Assembly (NCBI GenBank): GCA_944392595.1
Contig: CALXXD010000004.1
Location: 52,432 to 116,431, forward strand
From: an uncultured Alphaproteobacteria bacterium
GTDB taxonomy: Bacteria > Pseudomonadota > Alphaproteobacteria > Rs-D84
DNA length: 64,000 nt
Direction of reading: 5' to 3'
Positions 8,898-19,782 of the stretch are shown one piece after another. The stretch's first letter is position 1. Each line of letters begins with the position of its first letter. The notes beneath the pieces were generated by a model. That model had not been told where the DNA came from and did no database searches. It worked only from the letters and a program-made list of their open reading frames with translations. Both the position numbers and the translations under genes were made by a program.

Positions 8898-8989
8898 CAC
8901 AGTCATAAGATAATATCTGAAATTTGGGTGGATTTGGCGTTCTTAAAATCACATGCATTTTTGAATATAAAATCCCGCGTTTTCGGCGC
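8898..8989. repeat. direct repeat, right copy (island boundary)
   Basis: Counterpart of 1141-1238 in the same orientation, directly downstream of the tRNA-Pro terminator. The pair encloses the accessory gene group. Confidence 0.7.
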
Positions 8990-9000
8990 TATACACGATT

Positions 9001-9024
9001 AAAGCCGTGGATAACCACGGCTTT
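9001..9024 (-). terminator. terminator of tRNA-Pro
   Basis: Perfect 10-bp stem (AAAGCCGTGG / CCACGGCTTT) around a 4-base loop, ten bases beyond the tRNA 3' end on the minus strand. The T-tract is short, so termination may be moderate. Confidence 0.65.
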
Positions 9025-9033
9025 CCTTATTTC

Positions 9034-9110
9034 TGGTCGGGGCGAAAGGATTCGAACCTTCGACACCTTGGTCCCAAACCAAGTACTCTACCAGACTGAG
9101 CTACGCCCCG
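9034..9110 (-). tRNA. tRNA-Pro (anticodon TGG)
   Basis: 77 nt including an encoded CCA. Acceptor CGGGGCG pairs with CGCCCCG; the D-arm is standard (GCTCAGTCTGGTAGAG); the anticodon stem CTTGG/CCAAG encloses TTTGGGA with TGG at 34-36; the T-loop is TTCGAAT. Its 3' end marks the right edge of the accessory island. Confidence 0.95.
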
Positions 9111-9189
9111 AAACAGGGGGAATTATATCAAGATTTTTAATAATTGCAAATTTTTCTTGTCTGATTGACGTAAAATTTTTACAATATAA

Positions 9190-10245
9190 ATGATGTATAT
9201 AAAAACTGGGATTTTTGCAGTGTTTTTTGCATTATTGCCGTTATGTTCCACAATGGCGGCAACGTCGCGCGCGTCTGATTATGTCAGTGCGAACACATAC
9301 AACAATCTGTATCCATACATGAATAACACCATGCGCACCCAATTAAACCCGGGCGTCACACCATCAAATTCGAATGCACAAATTAACGTTTTGGCACGCA
9401 CCAAATTGAACGGCACGGCCGCGACACGCAACGTTGTGCCACGTCGTGCAACAACCACGACATCAGCCCGCAGCGCAACAACGGGTACATCCACGGCACG
9501 CTCTGCGACATCTGCGCGCGCGGCAACCGCAACCCGTAATGTATCTGCGCGCCGCGCAACATCGGGCACATCGACTGCGCGTGCGGCCACGCCAACGTCT
9601 TCATCCACGCGTCGTGTCGTCGCACGCAGTGGAACGGGCACAACCGCAATGCGCACCGGCCAAAGGACGACCCGTGGCAATGGCACATCAAATGTATCAA
9701 CCGCACGCCAAACCAGCACCGGCGCGACATACGTAACTGACTCGGAACCAGTAACATCATCGCGTTGCATGGCCGACTATGTTGAATGCATGGACAGTTA
9801 TTGCGAACGTGCAGACACAGAATACAATCGTTGCTATTGCAGTTCGAAACTGGCGCAAATTAATGCCAAGCACAAGCCCGAGATTGACCGATTAATCAAA
9901 GAAATCCTGACGGCCCAGGGCAAAAACCAATGGACCCAGGACGAAATGGATGAATATTGGGAAGATGTTGTAAATCAATACACAGGCACAAATTCATGGG
10001 CTAATTTAGAAGAGGCGCTGGATATAGATTGGGCCAGCACGGAAAGCACTGTCCGCGGCCAGCAGGCATTCGCCATGGGGCACCAATATTGTTCCCAGCA
10101 CCTGCGCGGATGCGCGTACATGCAAAACAATCTGCGCGACGCATACAGGTCTGAAATTGCGCGTGATTGCGCGGCATACGAATCATCGTTACAAATCTTG
10201 GAAAACGTTGCCGAAAGTGTTGCCCAGGCATACAAAAACAAATAA
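9190..10245 (+). CDS. secreted protein with Thr/Ala/Arg/Ser-rich linker and Cys-rich domain
   Basis: 351 residues. A signal peptide (FAVFFALLPLCSTMAA) ends near residue 24. About residues 70-175 are a low-complexity linker built from short TARSA/RRATTGT-type units. A Cys-rich module follows (CMADYVECMDSYCERAD then RCYCSS), and then a helical domain with more Cys. The module is shared with the 1078-residue protein at 52714-55950 (Y-x2-CMDEFC then RCACS). Probably periplasmic or surface-located; function unknown. No ribosome site is evident. It converges on the spanin-like pair. Confidence 0.75.
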   Translation: MMYIKTGIFAVFFALLPLCSTMAATSRASDYVSANTYNNLYPYMNNTMRTQLNPGVTPSNSNAQINVLARTKLNGTAATRNVVPRRATTTTSARSATTGTSTARSATSARAATATRNVSARRATSGTSTARAATPTSSSTRRVVARSGTGTTAMRTGQRTTRGNGTSNVSTARQTSTGATYVTDSEPVTSSRCMADYVECMDSYCERADTEYNRCYCSSKLAQINAKHKPEIDRLIKEILTAQGKNQWTQDEMDEYWEDVVNQYTGTNSWANLEEALDIDWASTESTVRGQQAFAMGHQYCSQHLRGCAYMQNNLRDAYRSEIARDCAAYESSLQILENVAESVAQAYKNK

Positions 10246-10248
10246 AAT

Positions 10249-10452
10249 TTATCTACGTTTTTCTGCCCTTTGATTGGAACACATTAAATTATGTCGATAT
10301 ATGTTGCGCGCCAAATCGTCGCTGATTACGTTCCAGTCGCTTGCCCGTCCATAAATCGGGACGCATGGCACACAAGCATTATTCTGCAATTGTGTACTCC
10401 GTGCGCAGGATGCGACGAATATCGCGCACCCCAGTATTAAAAACTTTTTCAT
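10249..10452 (-). CDS. small lipoprotein, o-spanin (Rz1)-like by architecture
   Basis: 67 residues with a lipoprotein signal and lipobox (FVASC, Cys16), then CVPCVP and a short polar tail. Its 5' part overlaps the 3' part of the gene at 10379-10609 in another frame. The overlap between a membrane-anchored helical protein and a small lipoprotein is the arrangement of phage Rz/Rz1 spanins, which fuse inner and outer membranes during lysis. Sequence similarity is not provable by eye, and this could simply be a small envelope lipoprotein. Confidence 0.55.
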   Translation of the reverse strand: MKKFLILGCAIFVASCARSTQLQNNACVPCVPIYGRASDWNVISDDLARNIYRHNLMCSNQRAEKRR

Positions 10453-10609
10453 TTACATTCACCATATTTTCAAGATTAACGGATTGTTGTTCTGCGCGAA
10501 TTTCTGCAATTTGTGTGGCACATTTTTGTGATGCCACGCGCCCGCCCGCCCAATATGCTCCGGTGCATACCCCGGCACACATTGCCGCAATAACAAAGTA
10601 TTTTTTCAT
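10379..10609 (-). CDS. small inner-membrane protein, i-spanin (Rz)-like by architecture
   Basis: 76 residues from the ATG at 10609, preceded by GGAGGG. An N-terminal membrane helix (YFVIAAMCAGVCTGAYWAGG) is followed by a charged helical segment (CATQIAEIRAEQQSVNLENM) of coiled-coil type. Phage i-spanins of alphaproteobacteria have this layout, including the short Y-W-x-G-G turn after the helix and a Cys at the start of the coil. The C-terminal third encodes the beginning of the lipoprotein gene in a different frame. No phage structural genes are nearby. Confidence 0.55.
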   Translation of the reverse strand: MKKYFVIAAMCAGVCTGAYWAGGRVASQKCATQIAEIRAEQQSVNLENMVNVNEKVFNTGVRDIRRILRTEYTIAE

Positions 10610-10666
10610 ACGCCCTCCCCCATAAAAACAAAAAACGGGATTAACACGCACCCGTAACGTTATTTG

Positions 10667-10789
10667 TTATTTAAGATTATTCACATGACGATCATTTTTT
10701 CTAACCTCGGCGTCAATCATCTCGGTTATCGTCGCCGCACTTAAATTGGTCGATACCAATGATAACACCCCGTAATAAATCACACACAC
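10667..10789 (-). CDS. possible 40-residue hydrophobic small protein
   Basis: GTG-initiated ORF upstream of the spanin-like pair on the same strand: a hydrophobic N-terminus (CVIYYGVLSLVSTN) and a charged tail (EMIDAEVRKNDRHVNN). Its position before an Rz/Rz1-like pair would suit a holin-like protein. It has no ribosome site, alternative GTG starts exist, and it may be chance. Confidence 0.2.
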   Translation of the reverse strand: MCVIYYGVLSLVSTNLSAATITEMIDAEVRKNDRHVNNLK

Positions 10790-10800
10790 GCCAATCTATA

Positions 10801-10823
10801 AAAAAATCCCGCCTTGCGGCGGG
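10801..10823 (-). terminator. rho gene terminator
   Basis: CCCGCC/GGCGGG hairpin followed on the minus strand by ATTTTTTTAT, 26 bases past the rho stop codon. Confidence 0.85.
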
Positions 10824-10848
10824 AGAGGCATCACAACCCGTTAAAAAT

Positions 10849-12117
10849 TTACTGATTCATCGACGCAAAGAAATCTGCATTCGTTTTCGTTACACGTAAT
10901 TTATCCAATAAAAACTCCATCGCTTCCAGTGTTCCCATTGGGTTAATTATGCGGCGTAAAACATACATCTTTGACAATGTGTCTTTGCCAACCAGTAAAT
11001 CTTCTTTGCGTGTGCCTGATTTAGTAATATCAATCGCAGGATACACGCGTTTATCAGACAATTTGCGATCCAAAATAATTTCGCTGTTGCCTGTACCCTT
11101 GAACTCTTCGAAAATAACTTCGTCCATTTTGGAACCCGTATCAACCAACGCAGTCGCAATGATTGTCAAAGAACCGCCGCCTTCGATGTTACGGGCCGCG
11201 CCAAAGAAACGTTTTGGACGCTGCAACGCGTACGCATCAACACCACCGGTTAACACTTTCCCACTGGACGGGACAACTGTATTATACGCGCGCCCCAATC
11301 GGGTGATTGAATCCAATAAAATAACAACGTCTTGCCCAGATTCAACCAATCGTTTGGCTTTTTCAATAACCATCTCGGCCACTTGAATATGGCGCGCGGC
11401 CGGTTCATCAAATGTGGATGAAATAACCTCGCCCTTGACACTGCGTTGCATATCTGTAACTTCTTCGGGACGTTCGTCAATCAACAGCACGATTAACTTA
11501 ACATCAGGATAATTTGTCGCGATACTGTGCGCGATATTTTGCAGCATAACAGTTTTACCGGTACGCGGTGGTGCAACAATCAAACTGCGCTGTCCGCGCC
11601 CTGTGGGGGCAATTAAATCAATAACACGCGCAGACAAACTGCGGCCTTTATCTTTGTCATCAACAACCTCCATTTTCAGCATTTCATCTGGGTACAACGG
11701 GGTCATATCGTCAAACGACACACGATGACGCAGTTTATCCGGATCGCCACCATTAACCCGTTCGATTGTTTCCAACGCGAAATAACGTTCAGATTCATTC
11801 TGGGGTGCCTGGATTTGACCCTCGATATAATCGCCGGTTTTCAATCCGTACTTTTTGATTAACGCGGGCGACACATACAAATCATCGGGCCCGGCCAAAT
11901 AATTGCTTTCCGGTGCGCGCAGAAAACCAAAACCATCCTGCATACGTTCCAACACACCATCGCCGATTAAAGTAACCTTTTTATCCGCGGCGAAAACGCG
12001 CATAACCGCAAAACGCAGTTGTTGCACATTTAACTGGGCCGGATTTTCGATCCCCATATCTTCGGCCATTTTTAATAATTGCTGTGGCGATTTAGCCTTT
12101 AATTCATTAATATGCAT
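10849..12117 (-). CDS. rho: transcription termination factor Rho
   Basis: 422 residues, the usual length. The N-terminal Rho domain and cold-shock-like RNA-binding domain carry the GFGFLR RNP1 motif. The RecA-type motor carries Walker A (APPRTGKT), Walker B ([14 protein letters not shown]), the Q/R-loop region and the C-terminal KTNADFF. Rho is the hexameric RNA helicase that ends transcription at Rho-dependent sites. It is divergent from ssb and ends in its own hairpin. Confidence 0.97.
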   Translation of the reverse strand: MHINELKAKSPQQLLKMAEDMGIENPAQLNVQQLRFAVMRVFAADKKVTLIGDGVLERMQDGFGFLRAPESNYLAGPDDLYVSPALIKKYGLKTGDYIEGQIQAPQNESERYFALETIERVNGGDPDKLRHRVSFDDMTPLYPDEMLKMEVVDDKDKGRSLSARVIDLIAPTGRGQRSLIVAPPRTGKTVMLQNIAHSIATNYPDVKLIVLLIDERPEEVTDMQRSVKGEVISSTFDEPAARHIQVAEMVIEKAKRLVESGQDVVILLDSITRLGRAYNTVVPSSGKVLTGGVDAYALQRPKRFFGAARNIEGGGSLTIIATALVDTGSKMDEVIFEEFKGTGNSEIILDRKLSDKRVYPAIDITKSGTRKEDLLVGKDTLSKMYVLRRIINPMGTLEAMEFLLDKLRVTKTNADFFASMNQ

Positions 12118-12297
12118 AAATAATCCTTTTGGAAACTATGGAACCCAGAACGAGCCCCACCAATTGATGTAACCATTATATACCTTTTTTATGAAAAAGT
12201 CAAGTCTGCCCGCCATTACCCGCGATTTTCACTTGATTTTTTTGGTAAATCTTGCTCCAATAAACATATACGAAAATACTAAACAAAGGACACTACT

Positions 12298-12765
12298 ATG
12301 GCAGGCAGCATAAATAAAGTAATATTGGTCGGTAATGTTGGTCAAGATCCCCAGGTTCGCACAATGCAAAGCGGACAAAAGGTGGTAAGTTTTTCCCTGG
12401 CAACATCTGACCGTTGGCGCGACAGACAAACGGGCGAACAAAAAGAACAAACAGAATGGCATCGTGTTGTGATATTCAACCCGAATTTGGTCGAGGTCGC
12501 CGAACGTATGCTGCAAAAGGGAACAAAATTATATCTCGAAGGTTCTTTGCGCACACGCAAATGGCAAAACCAGCAAGGCATTGATGTTTATACAACCGAA
12601 GTCGTATTGAATCAATTTGCGGGTCAAATGGTGATTTTGGCGGGCGCGAAAAGTCTGGACGGCGGCGCATCAACTGGCGGTGATTATGGCCAACCTGCAT
12701 CGCAGCCGGCACAACCCCGCGAAGAAATATCCGTCGCCGATATTGGCGATGACATCCCATTTTAA
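12298..12765 (+). CDS. ssb: single-stranded DNA-binding protein
   Basis: 155 residues. OB-fold N-terminus (INKVILVGNVGQDPQVR..., then WHRVVIF, YLEGSLRTRKWQ), a Gly/Gln/Pro linker, and the acidic tip ending DDIPF that recruits repair and replication proteins. It coats single-stranded DNA in replication, recombination and repair. AAAGG lies upstream of the ATG. The stop codon sits at the edge of the first unit of the downstream repeat array. Confidence 0.97.
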   Translation: MAGSINKVILVGNVGQDPQVRTMQSGQKVVSFSLATSDRWRDRQTGEQKEQTEWHRVVIFNPNLVEVAERMLQKGTKLYLEGSLRTRKWQNQQGIDVYTTEVVLNQFAGQMVILAGAKSLDGGASTGGDYGQPASQPAQPREEISVADIGDDIPF

Positions 12766-13089
12766 TGGGATGGCATCGCCACGGTGATGAATCCGAGTAT
12801 GTGAAAACAAGCGTCAGCGCAGTTTGAACAACTACGAGGATACGCGCCGTGACATATGTCACAAGCGACCTTCCATTTTAATGGGATGGCATCGCCACGG
12901 TGATGAATCCGAGTATATGAGAACAAGCGTCAGCGCCGTTCGAATAACTACGAGGATACCCACAGGCGTAAGCCGAGGGAATCCGAGTATGTGAAAACGA
13001 GCAACGCGAAGTTTGAACAACTACGAGGATACGCGCAGCAATATATTGCAAGCGACCTTCCATTCTAATGGAATGGCGTCACCCGGTGA
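12763..13089. repeat. dispersed hairpin-bearing repeat array, three units
   Basis: Three units begin near 12785, 12905 and 12979 with GAATCCGAGTAT and carry ACTACGAGGATAC. They end in unit-specific hairpins: GTGACATATGTCAC, GGC-GTAA-GCC and GCAATATATTGC. Between units lie small palindromes with matched changes on both arms, such as CCATT-AATGG versus TCCATT-AATGGA, and ATCGCC/GGTGAT versus GTCACC/GGTGAC. The second unit matches 1262-1336 at 74 of 75 positions. No gene is supported in this stretch. Confidence 0.8.
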
Positions 13090-13120
13090 CAACAAAAAAT
13101 CAACAAAATTTTATTACACA

Positions 13121-13146
13121 ATAAAAAAACCGCCCAATGGGCGGTT
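13121..13146 (-). terminator. autotransporter gene terminator
   Basis: AACCGCCC/GGGCGGTT hairpin followed by a minus-strand T-tract, five bases past the autotransporter stop. Confidence 0.85.
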
Positions 13147-13150
13147 ATTA

Positions 13151-16100
13151 TCAGAACCGATACGATCCGGTAACCTTGATGTTGTGTAATTGTATCGCAT
13201 CGTTATATTGATAACGATAATCAATTCCAAACTGTAATCCCATCGCAGACAAGAATTCAACACCACCACCAATATTTGCCCACAACGGATCAATATCAAT
13301 ATCATATTTGGTATATGTATGTGCCGGCGCAAATTTATATTTTACAAAATCTGGCGCCCCCAATACATCGTATTCAACACCGATTGACGCGTATGGACGG
13401 ATCTGGAACCACGCCGACGGGTAAATACGCTTTTGTGCAATCAAAGAATACCCAGGTGTCAAAATCAGATACCCATCAGATTGCATATCCATATAATCTT
13501 GGCCTGCGGCATGTTCTGTGATATCAAAACCAAAGTTATATCCAACACGCGCATACGCATTACCAACGATATACTGATTCAGCCAATCATGCATCAAACC
13601 CCATTCACTGATTAAACTGAACGCGGTACCACTGCCATCGATTGGGTTCATAAATGTTTGGTTACGCGCTATATCGAAAATATGTACATCCAAAAACGCA
13701 TTTCCATACAGACGCGTTTTTTCACCCAATATTTTCATCATATAACCACCCACACCAACATTCCAATCATCAACGGTCATATCGGCAAACCCACGCATTG
13801 GTGTATCCGGCAAATATCCCAAATCCACAACATCTGAATTATCAGTCGAAGAATTTGAAACATGCGCGGTCAATCCCAAAATAGTTGTTTCGGAATCTTG
13901 CCAATCAAACCCGGCGGCGATGCTGAATCTGTCACCGTATGCGCGGCCATCTTGGACGTTTTGCGAAACGAATCCATAATCCACATCAACCCAAGCCTTG
14001 CTTAAACTGCGGTTACGATTCCAAATAAATTCATCAAACATACGATCTTCGAAATCACGGAAATTGGTATGTTCGTTCAGCGCAACAGCACCCGCAATTT
14101 GTTCCAATTCACGCGCCTGGAACAAACGACTGAACCGCGCCAAAGGATCGGCATCGCCGGTCAAATAATAATTTTCCATGCGATCATACAACGCATCCGC
14201 CATTTCTGCGAAATTCGTACCTTTGAACATAGCAGGCAAAATTTCAATCGGCGCACTTTCACTGAAACCGACATTGATAATTTGCCCTGCGATTAAATCG
14301 TCCAGCGCGCCCGCAGAAACATATTCGCCATCAGTATGCGACGGCACACCTGCAACGATGGGCTGCAATTTGAATACTTCAATCGGCCCGCCATAATTCG
14401 GATTAAACACTACATACAAACTGTCGATTTTTCCATCACCATCGCTGTCGCGTTCAGTAATATAAATCGGCAAACCATTATCCTCGCTGCCTGATTCCAG
14501 CGAACCGTCACCTTTTATCGAACTTGCATAATCGATGCATATCGAACCGTCCGCATTACAGAACTTCACATCCAAATTGCGCAGGTGTTCAAAACCATCG
14601 GAAATGTCAATTCCGCCATCTGCATGCACCAACCAAATGGCATCGCCCATATCAACGTTTTCGAACAAAGTAACACCAACTGTTGGCTGGGCATCATTCG
14701 TCCCCAGTGACACACCGGTAATATTTGAAATCATCTTGCCATCTGTAATTTCAATCAGCGCACCTGCATTTTGTTCAGCATTGGTGATTTCACCGAATTT
14801 ATTAACACCATCATCGGTTATAGAAGACCAATAATCCTTGCCATCGGCCGTTGTGGCATCATTGAACACAACAGCCCATAAATCACTGCTGTTATTAAAC
14901 GTATAATCGCCGTTGATTGTTGCCTTTTGTACGCCCCAGAAATCAACACCACCGGACACATTACCATTAACGGTTATATCCAACCAATCGTCACCCAAAC
15001 GTGCAAACCGTACATCACCCAACGCATCAATATTACCATTAACAACAACGGAATTCGTATTCACCAACAATTCACCAGAATCTTGATTAATTCCAGAAAC
15101 GGTGAAAGCATTGCTTGAAATGGTATAATTATCGGAATTAATGCCAACCTGACCCGCGATTAAATCACCCAAAACATTTTGATTCAAAACTGTACCGGTT
15201 GTAAATTTGCCCGCAGTCGTCAATCCAGCCCCCGCCAAAGTTATCGTGCCATTCGCACCAAAACCGGTCACGTCAAACGAAGAAATTGTCACAACACCCG
15301 CACCGGAATCCAGTGTCAAATCACCTGCATTTTTGGCAATTGAACCCAAAGTAATTCCATCGGCATTAATCGTTAATTTCGCGCCATCTCCAACGGTCAA
15401 TGATTCGTTAATCTCTGCGGTGCCGTCCAAATTCCACAAACCGTCCGTCCCCGCCATCGCGGTATAATCCCCAGAAACCGTCAATCCCACGGCATTCAAT
15501 TCAAATTTTTCAGTATCCAAATTCAATGCCCACGGCGTCCCAGTTCCCGACGTATCGGTCACGGTTCCCTGGATAACATCGCCCGTAACGGTCACATTAC
15601 CTGTAACGTCAATTGAACTTGCATCAACAATCTGAACCGCGCCGGTTGTACTTGACTGACCACTTGTAACGGACAAAGCGCCACCAATATCAATGTCGGC
15701 GGCGGCAATATTTGCACGACCACCACTGACCGAAACATCACCACCAACAATCACAGATTCCGCGGCATTATCGCCATTTCCGCCAATTGCCACCACACCG
15801 GCCGCAACATCAACAGAACCACCAACATCAACAGTCCCGGCCGCGGCAATATCAACCTCGACTTCGGCACTGGATGCGACATTGTTTGAAATTCCGCCCG
15901 TAATATTAACAGACCCATTTTTGCTTGCGATACTGATGCTGTCGCCACCATTTGCAACATTGCCCTTAACCGTAACATCGCCCGCATTGGCCACAACGCC
16001 AACCGTGCCGCCGGTTACATTTCTGATACCACCAACGGTAACAACACCACCAGAAATACTCAACGCGCCAGCATTTTCAATCGCACCACCAACGGTAACA

Positions 16101-18397
16101 CCACCGTCATTATTCGCGGTTAATGTCAAAGTTTTTCCCGACACCAAATCCAACACACCGGAAATATCAATTGATGTATCCGATACCAATTCCAATTCGG
16201 TTGCGGCCTCGTCGGCAATTAACCCGACACGGTCATTAACGGCATTACCATCAAAATACAGTCCGCCATCAATATCAATCGCGCCACCCGCAACAACTGA
16301 ACCAGTATGCATAACAAACTTTGAACCATTATTGATGCTTAACCCACCACCAATTTCATTTGTACCTGCAACCAACTCCAATGTTCCGCCATTATCAACG
16401 GTCACAGAATTTGTAACAGATAAATGATTGTCGAATTCGTCACCCAACACCAATGTATTAGTCGCGCCCGACACATTTACCGAATCGCCAACGGACATGG
16501 TCCCCGCCGCCAAAGTGACATTATGCGCCCCCGCCGCCGTAACATTGATATTGCCACCGATATTTAACGCAGCCTGATTTTCACCATCGGTCGCAACGTA
16601 ATTTGATTTTAATGTAAAATCTTCTACACCACTGGCCGCGATAACAATGTCGCCACCATTGTCGGACGCCGCACCAACCGTAACATCACCATCAATGGAT
16701 ATTGAACCCGCGGCTGTAACATTACTCGTTGCCTTGGCAATATTCAGTGTCGCGCCCGACTGAATATCAATCACGCCATTTACAGTCACGCCGCCCGCCA
16801 AATTATTCAGATTAATTGCCCCGGCATCTGCATCAATCGAACCAACGGTTAAACCGTTATTATTGTCATCACCCGTGGCATTAATATTTATGTTTCCACC
16901 ACTGCTGACCAATGCGCCATTAACCGCGATTGTGTTACCATCAATATTAATTTCACCAGACGCATTAGTAACCGATTGCCCAATCGTAACCGTGCCATCC
17001 GCCACAGACGCCGCAACATTCAAAGTACCACCAGACACGTTTGAAACGCTGCCATCAATCTGAACTGTGTCACCACCGTACAAAGCCATAACATTGCCGG
17101 CACTTGCGCCATTATGCACCACACTGCCCTTAACGGTCAAAGAACCAGCCGACGCAATTTCAGTACTTGCCGCATCCGCGCTCGAACGCACATCACCATT
17201 CACAGTTACACTGTTCGTGCCATCGACAATCGTATCACTGATTTCAAAATTGCCAATTTCCAGGCTGTTTCCATTATTTGTCACATTACCAACGGCGATT
17301 GTCGGCGCATGCACCCGCATATCACCGCCATTATTTGTTACATCAATCCAAGCCGTCCCTTGGGCAGTGCTGACAGTCCCCTGCTTTACAATCAGTGTAA
17401 ATTCATTCAATTTGTTTGTAAATACGCCCAGCCATCTGTCCACACCGGCACCCAAATCCAAACTCCCGGTTGTCAGCGAAAACGTATTATCCGCCCCCAT
17501 GGCACTTAAATCAAAACCGTTCGCCAAATTCGTTTTGCCGGCAATATTGATATTCAAATTTCCCTTGTTCACAAACGACGCGTTATCTGAATCGCCACCG
17601 GACACAGTCAAACTTGCCCCAGTAATATTCATAGTCCCATCGTTCGAATCGTTTTTGATTGTAGCGGTAACTGCTATCTCGCCCGCGGCTTTAACAGTCA
17701 TACCATTGCTGCTGGAATTATAAATACTGCCCCCAACGGTTATCCCGCCGGATTCTGCCGCAACGGATTCTGCCGCAACACTAACATTGCCCGCAGTTCC
17801 GCGATTTTCTATATCACCATCACTTACAATTGTCCCAGCGGCTATATTGGCATTTCCCGCGCCAGTATTATGAAAGCCATCGATATCCAAATCACCCGCA
17901 ATATCAATATCTGTATTGCCCGTGGCATTTGTAATCGCACCCGATGTCATACTGCCCGCCGCAATATTCAAATCCGCAGCCGCATTAATAACACCCTTCG
18001 CAGTCAAAGTATTGACACCAGTAATCGTCAAATTACCATTCGCATTAACAGAGCCCAGATTAATTGCAATCGTATTGGTATTTTCCGGATCAACACCCAG
18101 CGCCAACGAATATCCATTCTCAATTTTTAATTCATTCGTAACCGTAAATGACACACCCGACGCGTCACCATTATAAAATAACGAGAAATCTGGCCCCGCA
18201 CCATCAGCCGTATAAGTATAAATATTATTATCCAGATCCGGATTTTCCGGCACGCTGTATCCAATCAGCACATTCGTCGCACTGACAGAATCCGAAAACA
18301 CAGCCCCCGAACCCGTCAATGGATTATCAAAACTAAAAGCAGCCTGGGCACCCATTGGCGCCAAGCACAACATAAAGAATATTGTTTTTTTCATCAT
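13151..18397 (-). CDS. autotransporter (type Va secretion) adhesin-like protein
   Basis: 1748 residues. A signal peptide (MKKTIFFMLCLAPMGAQAA) leads into a passenger of about 1350 residues made of many short repeats of the kind GGDVTVxG / AAGSVNITGGI, typical of a right-handed beta-helix and rich in Gly, Asn, Asp, Val and Thr. About residues 1460-1748 form the C-terminal autotransporter barrel (AWVDVDYGFVSQNV, YGDRFSIAAGFDW, TRLYGNAFLDVHIF, final GSYRF with terminal Phe). The barrel exports the passenger to the cell surface, where adhesion is a common role. No catalytic motif was seen in the passenger. It ends in a strong hairpin. Confidence 0.92.
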   Translation of the reverse strand: MMKKTIFFMLCLAPMGAQAAFSFDNPLTGSGAVFSDSVSATNVLIGYSVPENPDLDNNIYTYTADGAGPDFSLFYNGDASGVSFTVTNELKIENGYSLALGVDPENTNTIAINLGSVNANGNLTITGVNTLTAKGVINAAADLNIAAGSMTSGAITNATGNTDIDIAGDLDIDGFHNTGAGNANIAAGTIVSDGDIENRGTAGNVSVAAESVAAESGGITVGGSIYNSSSNGMTVKAAGEIAVTATIKNDSNDGTMNITGASLTVSGGDSDNASFVNKGNLNINIAGKTNLANGFDLSAMGADNTFSLTTGSLDLGAGVDRWLGVFTNKLNEFTLIVKQGTVSTAQGTAWIDVTNNGGDMRVHAPTIAVGNVTNNGNSLEIGNFEISDTIVDGTNSVTVNGDVRSSADAASTEIASAGSLTVKGSVVHNGASAGNVMALYGGDTVQIDGSVSNVSGGTLNVAASVADGTVTIGQSVTNASGEINIDGNTIAVNGALVSSGGNININATGDDNNNGLTVGSIDADAGAINLNNLAGGVTVNGVIDIQSGATLNIAKATSNVTAAGSISIDGDVTVGAASDNGGDIVIAASGVEDFTLKSNYVATDGENQAALNIGGNINVTAAGAHNVTLAAGTMSVGDSVNVSGATNTLVLGDEFDNHLSVTNSVTVDNGGTLELVAGTNEIGGGLSINNGSKFVMHTGSVVAGGAIDIDGGLYFDGNAVNDRVGLIADEAATELELVSDTSIDISGVLDLVSGKTLTLTANNDGGVTVGGAIENAGALSISGGVVTVGGIRNVTGGTVGVVANAGDVTVKGNVANGGDSISIASKNGSVNITGGISNNVASSAEVEVDIAAAGTVDVGGSVDVAAGVVAIGGNGDNAAESVIVGGDVSVSGGRANIAAADIDIGGALSVTSGQSSTTGAVQIVDASSIDVTGNVTVTGDVIQGTVTDTSGTGTPWALNLDTEKFELNAVGLTVSGDYTAMAGTDGLWNLDGTAEINESLTVGDGAKLTINADGITLGSIAKNAGDLTLDSGAGVVTISSFDVTGFGANGTITLAGAGLTTAGKFTTGTVLNQNVLGDLIAGQVGINSDNYTISSNAFTVSGINQDSGELLVNTNSVVVNGNIDALGDVRFARLGDDWLDITVNGNVSGGVDFWGVQKATINGDYTFNNSSDLWAVVFNDATTADGKDYWSSITDDGVNKFGEITNAEQNAGALIEITDGKMISNITGVSLGTNDAQPTVGVTLFENVDMGDAIWLVHADGGIDISDGFEHLRNLDVKFCNADGSICIDYASSIKGDGSLESGSEDNGLPIYITERDSDGDGKIDSLYVVFNPNYGGPIEVFKLQPIVAGVPSHTDGEYVSAGALDDLIAGQIINVGFSESAPIEILPAMFKGTNFAEMADALYDRMENYYLTGDADPLARFSRLFQARELEQIAGAVALNEHTNFRDFEDRMFDEFIWNRNRSLSKAWVDVDYGFVSQNVQDGRAYGDRFSIAAGFDWQDSETTILGLTAHVSNSSTDNSDVVDLGYLPDTPMRGFADMTVDDWNVGVGGYMMKILGEKTRLYGNAFLDVHIFDIARNQTFMNPIDGSGTAFSLISEWGLMHDWLNQYIVGNAYARVGYNFGFDITEHAAGQDYMDMQSDGYLILTPGYSLIAQKRIYPSAWFQIRPYASIGVEYDVLGAPDFVKYKFAPAHTYTKYDIDIDPLWANIGGGVEFLSAMGLQFGIDYRYQYNDAIQLHNIKVTGSYRF

Positions 18398-18480
18398 AAT
18401 TTTTTATTTCTTTCCGTCCAAATTTATGCTTATATTATTACACAATTCCCAGATTAAGACAAGCCGGAATTGCAAAATAA

Positions 18481-19776
<1,296 letters not shown>

Positions 19777-19782
19777 AAATAA

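Noticed and set aside
10249..12117. Prophage remnant
   Set aside because: Apart from the spanin-like pair there are no phage genes, and rho and ssb are normal housekeeping genes.
15693..17723. Long plus-strand ORFs opposite the autotransporter
   Set aside because: They are Pro/Thr/Ala-rich mirror readings of the Gly/Val/Asn-rich passenger repeats on the other strand.
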